From contig JAURVB010012673.1 in NCBI GenBank assembly GCA_033002965.1, positions 1-64,000 on the forward strand: a stretch of 64,000 bases of DNA, given 5' to 3'. Numbering within the stretch: position 1 is the first letter of the stretch; each line of letters starts with the position of its first letter. Of the stretch, positions 12,376-23,666 are shown one piece after another. This stretch comes from Piper betle. Lineage: Eukaryota; Streptophyta; Magnoliopsida; Piperales; Piperaceae. The position numbers were made by a program, and so were the translations under genes. The notes under the pieces are model-generated. The model ran no database searches, was not told the origin of the DNA, and was given only the letters and a program-made list of their open reading frames with translations.

Positions 12376-13425
12376 TCTTTCATTTAACCTCATTCATCTT
12401 AATCAAAAAGAGGAGAACTCATTGATTAATTTTTCTATTGTTTTTGGGCTCTTCTCTCAAATTTTGGTGCCTTAAGATGGATCAACAAGAAAGAGATTGG
12501 AGATTGAAAGAAAATAAAGAAGAGAATTACATTATTAAAGATCATGTTAAAAAAAGATTTTCTTTTCTCACTTTCTTTCATAATGATGTAAATAGTCTCG
12601 TTATCATTTAATTTTTATATCTTTTATAGAGTAATTTAATTTATGTTAGAGATGAAATGGATCTTAGACCAATGACTTGATTTTTTATAATAGTTAAAAT
12701 TTAAATTATTATTTTCTCCATGAGAGTTATGTTTTATTATTTTTAATGTTTTTATTCATTTAATTGGTTGTTCAGTAATGTTTTGAAGAGGGAAGCTGTA
12801 GTGAACAATTGCTTGAAGAATAAATTGATTATACTTTGCCTGTGAAGGAACTATAAAGAAAAATCATGAATTGAATACAAGTGCCTAAATAAGATTTATA
12901 GGATATTTGCATGATCTGTTTAAATTGTGTACCCAAAGAAGGATTTAACCATGATGAACTCAGATGTTAATTCATATTAAGTTAAATTAATAAAGGATAA
13001 TATATCAAAATGGATATCTACCATTGAAAATTAATAATAAGTACTCCGAAATGGGTAACTATACGTTAGGAATTCCATTGTCACATGGAAGTAATATCAA
13101 TTTGGCTTTTACAAATATATTCAAATATATTGTTTATTATTGGTTTAATGCAATTAAATCTCTAGCATAATTTTTGCATATTGAGAAACCTTATCTAGAT
13201 TAGACCTTTTCTTTCTATTTATTTTTATTTTTAGATTAGAATTAGTTAGTTGATGATCCAAAATTTGTTCTCTCTTTCTTGGATAATTTAGTTTAAGGAT
13301 TCTAGCTACTAAAATATTCGATCATTGTGGGCACAATACTCTACTCATTTACTTTTTAATTGTTAGCAACTAATGCACTAGCTATAAGATCTATTTTAGT
13401 CACATCAGATAGCATTGGCATCTAT
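12376..13425. other. AT-rich DNA without recognised genes
   Basis: Probably flanking sequence of the chromodomain relic. Nothing further could be identified. Confidence 0.35.
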
Positions 13426-15462
13426 TGTAAAACTCAAGACTCGAGTCAAGTTTTATAGTCATAATTGATCGATTCGACTGCTATTTTCAGCCAAGACAAC
13501 TTTCAGAAAATGTGTGTAGAGCCGAGGTTCTGTGTGTTATGAGCCATGAGAGTCATGTGTACCTAAGTATATAATGATAACATCAGTAAAGCAACAATAG
13601 AATGAGTTATCACAGTATATAAGTGTATGCCCAATTTTTTCATTTTTAGTGAACCATATGAATTAGATTTAGGTCATGATAGCATTAGGATGCCTTATTT
13701 ATTATTTTTGGGTGGGTTAGTATGCTTAGAGCATGTTATTCGACTTAGACATGATTATTTTATTTTATGATAATTTATTATATTTTTTATATTTTTTGGA
13801 ATTTATTTATTATTTTTTATAGGAGTCTAGAGCGAGTCAAGTTTTAGTTACAAAACTACACCTATGAGTGATACCTTCTTCCCAACCCCATTCTCCCATG
13901 TTTCTCTCCAAACCCCCGCTGACCACAACCATGCCCCATCCCATCGCCAATGACCCGGTCGCTGGTAGCGCCGCTGCCACCCTAGCCTCCTCCTTCCTCC
14001 TCCACCTTCTTCCTTCTCCGACCTAGTTCACCACCGCCCGCCCTTGTCCTGTTCATGGAGCACTGCTACCGGCCGCAACTGCCTCCGTTGTCATCAGCCA
14101 GCTCTTTCTCTTCTCTTCCTCTACCCTATTCGCCCTTCCTCCCTATCACGCTCAACTGCCGGCAGCAGTTGCTCTGGCCAACCACTTAGGTCACCTCCTC
14201 CTATCCTCCAACCCTAGCCCCAGCCCCCTAGACCTTCCCTTGCTAGCCAATTTACAGCCATGACCATAAAACTCATGACTCAAGTAAGGGTTTTATATAC
14301 TGAACTGGTTGGTTCGACTATTATTTTCAACAGGGTTAATTTTAGAATACGTGTACCGAAACGAGGCCAATCTTGTGTTATGAACCATGAGAGTCATGTG
14401 TACCCAATTATATGATGATAACATTAGTAAGATAACAAGAGAATGAGTTATCAGAATATATTATAGTACACTAGATTTTATTTATTTATTTTAAATAGAT
14501 CATGGAATTATTTTTATGCCGAATAATACATTAGGACGCATTACAGGTAGTTTGGGTGGGTTATTACTTATAGAGCATATCATTGTAATGTTGTAATGTG
14601 TATTATATTTTATGAAATTTTCCCATGTTCTTCTAGATTTTTTTAGAATTATTACGAGTTAGTATTATTTTTCTCGAGTCGGAGTCAAGTCAAGTTTTAA
14701 TTACGAAATGACCACTCATTTTTCTCTCCAACTACTCATTTTATTCCTCCGACACCTTACAAGATGACTCCTGACCTTCTTCCGACCACTCGTTTTCCCC
14801 CTGACACCTATTTATTACAAATGTCTGATGCCATCACCATCCAGCCGCCACCATCCTCCTCACCCAACTCCCTTCTCCTTTTTCTCCCATCCCTCTCCCC
14901 CACAATCCTCACTCGAGCTAGCCACAACCTTATCGCTGTCGCCGAGTAACTGATGATGAGGTATAGAATTTTATCCGATTTTATTTGTTAATGAATTATT
15001 TTATGATTATATTGTGATGTAAATGGTGTGATTGTAAATAGGTGTTGGTTTACATTTAAATGAATGTTAACGGATGATAATAGCGAATTACAGTTTGAAT
15101 TTAAATGCATGTAAATATATGTTGTCTTGTATGGATTGATGAGGAGTGTAACATTAATGTATTATACCGGGCGTTAGTATTTAGCCTTGATGTGTAGGTA
15201 CGAAGTAGGAGCTCACCGCCTAGGCACATGGACACTATTGGGGCTTCTACCAGGTCCGCTTAGGACTCATTTCTTGTTTTACGCTCTATTCTATTGTGTA
15301 TTATTTTATTACTTACAAGACACGTTAAGTAATATTTAATCAGATCTCACTTAACCCGAGCCATTTAATCAACCAGTTTTCCGAATTAGTAACCCTCGAG
15401 GATGAAATCCCTCGAGTATATTTTCGAAAACAAGATCTCCTACAAGTTGCCTTCAGGCCTAT

Positions 15463-15470
15463 TATATAAA
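15463..15470 (+). promoter_or_regulatory. TATA box in the 5' LTR
   Basis: TATATAAA lies between CAGGCCTAT and TCCCTTCCCAGGCC. The same setting recurs in other family copies, for example TATAAAT at 32664. This is the probable start region of element transcription. Confidence 0.5.
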
Positions 15471-16021
15471 TCCCTTCCCAGGCCTATCTTTATAGTTTTA
15501 TCGAGTTTTTAGTAAGACGAGAGATGGGGAAACTGACTTGCACGTACCATGAATGAGTGCACGTGTCATTCAAAGCGGGCTTTGGATTAGTGAGCATGCT
15601 GTTCCAATCCCGAGGGATCTTGACAACTCCCTTTTTGAGTTCCTCACACCCGGAGAAACGTGGAGGTTTACGGGTACTGTTTAATACAGTGCATGTCTGG
15701 ACTTGTGGCTCAAAGGGTACTAAAGGCAACTGCAGGAAAGTACTATGCTTTCATGCTCAAGGCTAGGAGAATTATAGAGGTAAGGAGATAACTTATGATA
15801 TACTAGTAGTGCCAAGGGACCAAAAAATGAAATGAGAAAATGCCAAGAGAGGCATCAACATCAGTAGAATAGTCAGTTAGGGATGCTACCGGGTCAGCAG
15901 CCTAGTGGCTCCTCAATAGGTGCCCTTCAGAGAGTTCATGAAAAGTATATGAATGTTTTCTTTCCAATGAGAGTTTGCTCTCATAGCCAGTTTGATATTA
16001 GTTATATTTTTCGACTAGTAA

Positions 16022-16203
16022 CACTCGTTATTGACATGTTTTTATAATATATATAGGTGATGAGCATGAGTAGGATGAGCCGACCTGGACAGAGGAGCGG
16101 TGACGTTTCTTACACTCGTCATTAACGTGTTTTTATAATATATGTAAGTGATGATCATGAGTAGGATGAGCTAGCCTGGACTGAGGAGCAGTGACGTTTC
16201 TTA
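16022..16203 (+). repeat. 91-bp tandem duplication inside the 5' LTR
   Basis: CACTCGTTATTGAC at 16022 and CACTCGTCATTAAC at 16113 start two near-identical units. Each holds TTTTTATAATATAT.TA and GAGTAGGATGAG, and each ends GTGACGTTTCTTAC. The 3' LTR at about 19730-19820 has a single unit, so the duplication arose after insertion or in the template. Confidence 0.8.
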
Positions 16204-16681
16204 CATACACACTTGTCAGATGATAGCATGTTTAATGTTTTCAGGCTGATGTAATGATATGTAATATACATGATGATGTGGTGTGACATGATGTATGCTG
16301 TAGTAGAAAGATTGCTAAGGATGACATGTTAATAAATATATTTAGACATTGAATAAGTACAACAAGTAAATCAAGACCCAGAATTGATGAGAAATGTGAA
16401 TAGAATGAATAGGGTGGATTGAGACCCAAACTTCAAAATGATTATATAGCAGATTAGAAAGTTGTGTGAATGAATATATATGATACACACACACACACGT
16501 ATACAAGTTGATTTGATAGGGTGGCCCTTAATTGCACTTTTAGGGGAGACTGTTCGCCTTAGTTTATAAATTTTTATCGATTTTCATTGAAATTATTTTA
16601 GTATGTGAATTGGTTGACATGTCATCCATGTAGTATCATGTTAGGGCTGAGCATGAACCGGATTTCAAGCGTAACAATTTT

Positions 16682-16693
16682 TGGTATCAGAGC
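16682..16693 (+). other. Primer-binding site (initiator tRNA-Met)
   Basis: TGGTATCAGAGC lies five bases after the end of the 5' LTR. This is the classic plant site complementary to the 3' end of initiator tRNA-Met. It establishes that the 2.4 kb repeat to its left is an LTR and that the element reads on the plus strand. Confidence 0.9.
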
Positions 16694-17389
16694 AAATTCT
16701 CGGTTGATTTAGTTGGAAGATATTTTTATATGTGATGTGTTTACAAAGATTGCTCCAAGTCGAACTGGCAAGTATATATTCTTGTCTTTGTTGTCTTTGA
16801 TTTACAAATTTCTCACCAATGGGTAGTGTGGTAGTATTTTCAAGATTGGATCAGTGAGTAGTAGTAATTATAGGAAGAACTCGAAGTACTCAGAACAGGA
16901 CTCTATCGCTTCCTTCGCCCAGATAAGCTAGCCCTACTCATGTTCACAGCGAGACGGTGTCTAGCTGATCTAGAGCCACACTGCTGCCAAGAAATCCCAA
17001 TGAGTCGGGCTCAGTAAGTTGGCATAGCAGGAGCCATCGTAGTGGAAGTCGTCGTAGCGTTAGAAGCTGTCAGACTGAAACGGTGGCTGCCATTGCACAG
17101 TTGTTAGAGGTACAAATGAAGATGCAATAGAGTCAGGAGGAATTCCGAATAGAACTATGACGCACAAGGGAAGCCTACAGTTCCCCTGGGCCCTCCGCCG
17201 CTGCCTCCTCCATCGCTACATCAGGGGACCACTCCTACAATAATTCCACCAGTCATTCCACTTCAAGCAGGAAGGCATACAGAGGGTAGTGGACCTAGAG
17301 GAAATGATAGTGGACAGATAGGTGCCCCATGCTTTGGTAATACTCTAGTAGGGGCAGCATAGCCATTTCCACAATTTGAGATTGAAGAA

Positions 17390-18050
17390 GGATCAAACAA
17401 ATTGGCAGGTGATAGAAATCTCGAACTATGGCAATATGAGCGGTTCGTGAAGAATGGAGGACACCCATTCACGGGAAAACTAGTTGCAAAAGAAACTTTC
17501 TTGTGGATTTCATCAGCCATTGGCGTATTTGGGAAGTATGGCATGTCCAATGGAGCACTGCGTATGTATTATTGCGGGAGCATTACAGGATAAGGCTAGA
17601 ATATGGTGGAATTTAATCATAGCCTTCACATTTATAGGCAAGCAACCATAGGAAGTGGCTGGGACGAATTCAAAGCTAAGTTTGATGGAAAATATTTTCC
17701 TCCTAATGTAAGGAAGAGGAAGGAAATTGCCTTTCAAACACTTAGACAATGACCCATGGGTGTGGCACAATATGAAGCCTGTTTCAGAGCATTGGAAAGA
17801 TTTGCAATAAATTTAGTGCCGACAGAACAATGAAGCGTCAAGCACTTTTATGAAGATCTACACAATGAGATTCGTCTAGTACTAATTGACAGGAGATTTG
17901 CGACTTTTGGGCATGTGGTACGAGCCGCAAGTGAAGATGAGTGAATCTTAACTACTCGACCCGCCGAGACTATAATAAAAAACAATATCACCCTCAACAA
18001 TATCAATCGGATCAGGGGACACAACACCACCCTCAACAATTTTAGTCGGA
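17390..18050 (+). pseudogene. Gypsy gag remnant of the long-LTR element
   Basis: Readable pieces are LELWQYERFVKNGG, then WDEFKAKFDGKYFPPNVRKR with KEIAFQTLRQ, a stop, MGVAQYEACFRALERFAINL and a second stop, followed by FYEDLHNEIRLVL and FATFGHVVRAASEDE. This is the Retrotrans_gag pattern of chromoviruses such as Tekay/Del. At least two stops and frame breaks make it non-functional. A Gln/Asn-rich tail then runs directly into the 3' LTR at about 18050, so everything after gag is deleted. Confidence 0.75.
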
Positions 18051-20439
18051 TCAATTTTAGAACATGCATACCAAGACTGAGCCGGTCTTCTGTTATGAAC
18101 CATGAGAGTCATATGTACCCAACTATATGATGATAACGTCAGTAAGACAACAGCAAAATGTTATCATAATATCTAAGAGTATGCCCGATTTTCTTTATTT
18201 ATTTTAATTAGATCGTAGAATTATTTTTATGCCGAATAACACATTAGGACACATCACGGGTAGTTTGAGCGGGTTATTAGTTGTAGAGCATGTCATTGTA
18301 ATGTTGTGATGTGTATTATGCTTTATGGGATTTTTCCTTATTTTTTTGGATTTTTTTTAGAATTATTACGAGTTAGTATTATTTTTCTCGAGTCAGAGTC
18401 AAGTCAAGTTTTAATTACGAGATGACCACTCATTTTTCTTTCACGACCACTCGTTTTCTTCCCCCGACATCTTACGAGATAACTCCTGACCTTCTTCTTG
18501 ACCACCTGACACCTATTTATTCTAAACCTCTGACACCATCACCATCCAACCGCCACCATCCTCCCACCCAACTCCCTTCTCCTTTTTCTCCCTTCCCTCT
18601 CCCCTACGATCCTCACTCGAGCCAGCCACAACCTTGTTGCCATCGCCACGTGATTGACGATTAGGTATAGAATTTTATCCGATTTTATTTGATAATGAAT
18701 TGTTTTATGAGTTTAGTTTGATGCATATGGTGTGATTGTAAATAGGTGTTGGTTTAAATTTAAATGCATGTTAACGGATGATAATAGTGAATTACAGTTT
18801 GAATTTAAATGCATGTAAATATATGTTGTCTTGTATGGATTGATGAGGAGTGTAACATTTATGCATTATACTAGGCATTAATATTTAGCCTTGATGTGTA
18901 TGTACGAAGTAGGAGCCCACCACCTAGGCGCATAGACACGATTGGAGCTTCTACCAGGTCTGTTTAGGACTTGTTTCCTATTTTACACTCTAATCTATTG
19001 TGTATTATTTTATTACTTGCAGGAGAAATTAAGTAGTGTTTTATCAAATCTCACTTAACCCGGGCCATTTAATCAACCAGTTTTCCGGATTAGTAACCCT
19101 CAAGGATGAGATCCCTCGAGTATATTTTTCGAAAACAAGATCTCCTACAAGTTGCCTTTAGGCCTATTATATAACTCCCTTCCCAGGCCTATCTATATAA
19201 TTTTATTGAGTTTTCAGTGAGACGAGATATGAGAAAATTGACTTGCACGTACCATGAACGGGTGCACGAGTCAGTCAAAGCGGGCTTTGGATTAGTGAGC
19301 AGGCTGTTCCAATCCCGAGGGATCTTGACAACTCTCTTTTTGAGTTCCTCACACCCGGAGAAATGTGGAGGTTTACGGGCACTGTTTAGTACAGTGCATG
19401 ACTAGACTTGTGGTTCAAAGGGTACTAAAGGCAACTGCAGGAAAGTACTCTGCTTTCGTGCTCAAGGCCAGAAGAATTATAGAAGTAAGGAGACGACTTA
19501 GGATATACTAGTAGTGCCGAGGGACCAAAAATGAAATGAGAAAATGCCGAGAGAGAGCATCAACATCAGCAGAATAGTCAGTTAGGGATGCTACCGGGTC
19601 GGCAGCTCAGTGGCTCCTTAGTAGGTGCCCTTCAGAGAGTTCACGAAAAATATATGAATGTTTTCTTTCCAATGAGAGTTTGCTCTCATAGCCAGTTTGA
19701 TATTAGTTATATTTTTTTACTAGTAACACTCGTTACTGACATGTTTTTATAATATATATAGGTGATGATCATGAGTAGGATGAGCCGACCTGGACGAAAG
19801 AGCAGTGATGTCTCTTGCATACATACTTTTCAAATGATAGCATATTTAATATTTTGAGGATGATGTAATGAAATGCAATATGCATGATGATGTGGTGTGA
19901 TATGATGTATGTTATAGTAAAATGATTGCTAACAATGACATGTTAATAAATATATTTGGACATTGAATAAATACAGCATGTAAGTCAAGACCCAGAATTG
20001 ATGAGAAATGTGAATAGAATGCATAGGTGGGTTGAGGCCCAAGCTGCAGAATGAGTATGCAACAGACTAGAAAGTTGTATGAATGAAAATCTATGATATA
20101 TATATATATATATAGACACACACACACATATACATATACATATACATATTGATTTGAAAGGGTGGCCATTAATTGCACTTTTAGGGGAGACTCTGTTCGT
20201 CTTAGTTTACAAATTTTTATCAAATTTTATTGAAATTATTTTGATATGTGAATTGGTTGACATGTCATCCATATAGTAGCACATTAGGGTTCTTGTGCAT
20301 TCATCTATGTATAGTGATCGACATCTTCTATCTTGAGATACCGAGAGTAGATCACCATAACTTGGGTTTGGGTTAGCCAACCTAACCGGGACCAGTGACA
20401 TTCCGGTTCCTGAGCATCAACCGAATTTGGGGTGTTACA
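18051..20439 (+). repeat. 3' LTR of the nested element (5' truncated)
   Basis: It begins within AATTTTAGAA, matching the 5' LTR from about 14339, and ends GGGGTGTTACA at 20439. It keeps the donor-like TTAG|GTATAG at 18666 and the acceptor TTGCAG at 19022. AT and CA microsatellites (20098-20147) are expanded relative to the 5' LTR. Confidence 0.8.
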
Positions 20440-22607
20440 GCGACCACCACCCTCGGCAACGTCGGTAGCCGCCATTGTCGCCTATTTCATGCTGAAGCAC
20501 TATGAGATGCTTTATGCTTCTCAAATTTTAGAATTATTATTCATTTTGATCATTATGCATATTATCTCGCTCACGCTGCCGCCGAATTCACGCCAATGTG
20601 CCGTGAGATGCTTTATGCTTGTCAAATTTTTTATTTTTTATTCATTTTGATCATTATGCATATTATCTATAATTTTTAGGAATTGTTCATATTTTTGTTA
20701 ATGGTTTAGTTTTGAAATTTTGTGATAATTATCTGTGGATTAATAGATTTTTGTATGTAATTAGGGATTGTTAACGATTAATTATAATTCAAATTATTTA
20801 ATGGTGAAAATTAATTTGATATTGATGATGTTAAAAGTGTAAAGTTAGGTATTAGGGTTATAATTGTGTAGGTTAATTAATTATTTGATTATAAATTTAA
20901 GTCAGAATGAGAATTGACATGAAATGACGATAAGTTTAGAAATGGTGATGTAGTCACCTAGTTAAGAGTAAGGATAAGAAGATTTTAAATTGTTGATTGT
21001 TAAATCAATTCATTTGCTGATAGTCCGATAGTCATATTAGCAATTATAGTATTCATAATTTTATAATGATTTCTATGCATCCATTTCATTCATGCATTAT
21101 ATAGCTAGCATGGGCGTTAGTATTTAGTGTGATTGTATAGGTCTGGAGTAGGAGCTCGCCGCCTAGGCATGTGGCCTCGCTTGGAGCTTTTACAAGGTTT
21201 GTTTAAGACTCGCCCCTGATTTATTGCTCCTTCTATTCTGATTTTATTTTACTAATTGCAAGACAAGTTAACTGGTGTTTGATTGGATCTCACTTAACTC
21301 GGGTCATTTAGTCGATAGTTTTTCGGATTAATAACCCTCGAGGATGAGATCCTTCGAATCTGATTTCAGAAACAAAATCCACCTCAAGTTGCCTTCAAAC
21401 CTATTATATAAATCCCTTCTTGGGCCTATATATAATTTTATAGAGTTTTAAATAAGACGAGAAGGTGAAACTGAATCGCACGTACTATAAGCAGGTGCAC
21501 GTGCCAGTCACAACCGGCTCTAGATAAGTAAGAGGGTTGTTCCATTCCCATAGGATCCTAACAACTCTGTGTTTTGAGTTTCCTCACACCCGGAGAAATG
21601 TTAAGGTTTATGGATACTGTTTAGTATAGTGAATGTGAGGACTTGTGGTTCAAATGATATTGAAGGTGATTGCATGATCGTACTTGGCCTTCGTGTTCTG
21701 AGCCAAGAAATATATGGAGGAAAGGAGAGGGCTTAGGATATACTGATAGTCTCGAGGGATAGAAAAGAAAATGAAAAAGTGCAGAGAGAGTCATCTGCAG
21801 ACCTGATGGCTCCCAAATAGATGCCCTTATGAGAGAGTTCAGCGGAAGACATATATGTTTTCCTTTAAAATAAGAGTCAGCTCTCACTTACCAGTTTGTT
21901 ATAGTTATTTTTGGACCAATAACACTTGTTAATGACAGTTTTTATTATATATGTAGGTGATGATTAGGAGTCTGATATGCCAGCCTGGATGGAGGAGCAG
22001 TGACCACTATGTGCGCACACACAAACCTGATGTGATATGTATTTGAACTAATATATGATTTTGTTTATGATATATTATGATGTGAGATGTTATATGGTAT
22101 TGAAATGACTTTGTTGAGAATGTTGTGACCACTGTGATAGATGAGATCAACAAAATGGGTCAAGACCCTATTTATGAATATGATAAATGACTATGATAGA
22201 TCTAACAAACAGAGGTGTCTGGACCCTAATTTATGTCTTTGATGTTATTACGGTGAACTTTAGGATATGACATGAAATGAAAAATTTTGTATGGTGGAAT
22301 GAGATATATTTATAAATTATTATTTTGATAGGTTGACCCCTTATTGCACTTTTAGGGAACACACTCTGTTTTATTTTAGAAATTTTATCGATTTTGTTAC
22401 GATTATTTTTTAGTGTGACTTGTTTGTCCATTCACGTAGTATCTTGTTAAGGTTTCTTACATCTCATGCATGCATAACGATAATTATGTTCCATCTTAAG
22501 ACACCGAAAGTAGATCCATTAGGCATAGATTTGGGTCGACCGCCTTAATCAAGAAACTCGTAACATTCCGGTTCAGTTCGTGAGGGAGCCGGATTTGGGG
22601 TATTACA

Positions 22608-22857
22608 ACTGTCATCTCTAAACCACCACCTCATTAACAATAGTTGATGGATAGTCTCTCGAATTGCTTGGAAATTATTGGCCATATTATTCACGGTTGT
22701 AGTCAAATTTTAGATCTCTGATCACTGTTGTTGAAATTATTATTACAACTATTGATTCTGTTGTTGCAATTGCTAATTCTGTAATTCGAATTGCTAATTG
22801 ATAATTTTTTTAGCCATCATGAAAGGTTTTCTCCTAATAATAAAGTTTTTTCATACT
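22608..22857. other. Unclassified spacer
   Basis: AT-rich, with a TTGTTGCAATTGCTAATTCTG-like repetition at 22735-22800. I see no gene. Confidence 0.3.
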
Positions 22858-23666
22858 ATTATATAATTTTATTGAATTTTCAGTGAGATAGAGATGATGA
22901 AACTGACTCGCATATACCATGAGCGGGTGTATGTGCCAGTCACAGCGGGCTCTGGATTAATAAGAGAGTTGTTCCATTTAGAGGGATTCTAACAACTCCT
23001 TATTTTGACTTCCTTACATCTAGAGAAACGTAAACATTTACGGGTACTGTTTAGTACAACACAAGTCCGGACATGTGGTTCAAAGGGTACTGAAGGTGAC
23101 TACCTTAGAGTCAGGAGATTTATGAAGGAAATGAAAGGGCTTAGGATATACTGGTAGTCCCAAAGGATCTGAAAAAAATGAAAAAATACCGAGAGAGGCA
23201 TTGGTAGACCAGTTAGTTCACGATGTTATCGAGTCTATAGCCTAGTAGCTCCTCAATAGATGCCCCTGGAGAGAGCACATGTAGAAATGTATATTATTTT
23301 CTTTTCTTGTGGAATATTATATTCCACTTGCAAGTTTGTACTGATTATGTTTTGGACCAGTAACACTCGTTACTGATGTTTTTCATGTTATATAGTAGGT
23401 CGCGTGTTCTGGGGCCGACTTTGGTGGAATGGCAGATAAATACTACACACACTTGAGCTCAGCACAGTCATTTTCTTTCGTACTTTTATTTATATTTGAT
23501 GTGTTTTTATGCATATTTAGTAATGCTTTCCATTTTTGAGACACAAAGAGGGTTACTTTAATCTATATTATTGATTGAGTCTTATAAATTAGCAGCTTTA
23601 GTCATAACTCAACTCGATTATAATATTTATGATTCGGTTCTTAGATGAACCAAAATTGGGGTGTTA
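22858..23666 (+). mobile_element. 3'-end fragment of the long-LTR family
   Basis: It joins the family sequence at AATTTTATTGAATTTTCAGTGAGA and keeps the later blocks: ACTGACTCGCATATACCATGAG, GGTTCAAAGGGTACTGAAGG, ACCAGTAACACTCGTTACTGA. It ends AATTGGGGTGTTAGA at 23666. About the first 1.5-2 kb of the LTR is missing. Confidence 0.75.

Larger units (their letters stand above)
14265..16676 (+). repeat. 5' LTR of the nested element
   Basis: It is 2.4 kb and ends with AAGCGTAACA immediately before the primer site. It contains a conserved intron-like donor (ATGAG|GTATAG at 14961), an acceptor-like pyrimidine-rich stretch ending ACAAG near 15319, and a TATA box at 15463-15470. It also has a 91-bp tandem duplication (16022-16203) that the 3' LTR lacks. 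Confidence 0.75.
14265..20439 (+). mobile_element. Internally deleted gypsy element with two long LTRs
   Basis: The element has a 5' LTR (14265-16676), primer site (16682-16693), a decayed gag region to about 18050, and a 3' LTR lacking its first 75 or so bases (18051-20439). It sits inside another LTR of the same family. Its first two bases are mutated (CATAAAACTC for TGTAAAACTC). Flanks ATGAC and GCGAC match at 3 of 5 positions. Protease, reverse transcriptase and integrase are missing, so it could only have moved with help, if at all. Confidence 0.75.
13426..22607 (+). mobile_element. Long-LTR family solo LTR, split by a nested element
   Basis: It starts with TGTAAAACTC at 13426 and runs to 14264. 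It resumes at 20440 and ends with GGGGTATTACA at 22607, giving about 3.0 kb of LTR without the insertion. The resumed part has the family blocks in order: GGGCGTTAGTATTTAG, AGGAGCTCGCCGCCTAGGC, CTCACACCCGGAGAAA, CCAATAACACTTGTTA, and the closing GAGACACCGA-like and GGTATTACA segments. No internal coding region belongs to this copy, so it is read as a solo LTR. Flanks TCTAT and ACTGT match at only 3 of 5 positions. Confidence 0.7.

Noticed and set aside
14764..14949. Pro/Ser-rich frame, and its counterpart at 18422-18664
   Set aside because: The two are equivalent positions of paired LTRs and differ in frame and length; they are LTR composition, not a gene.
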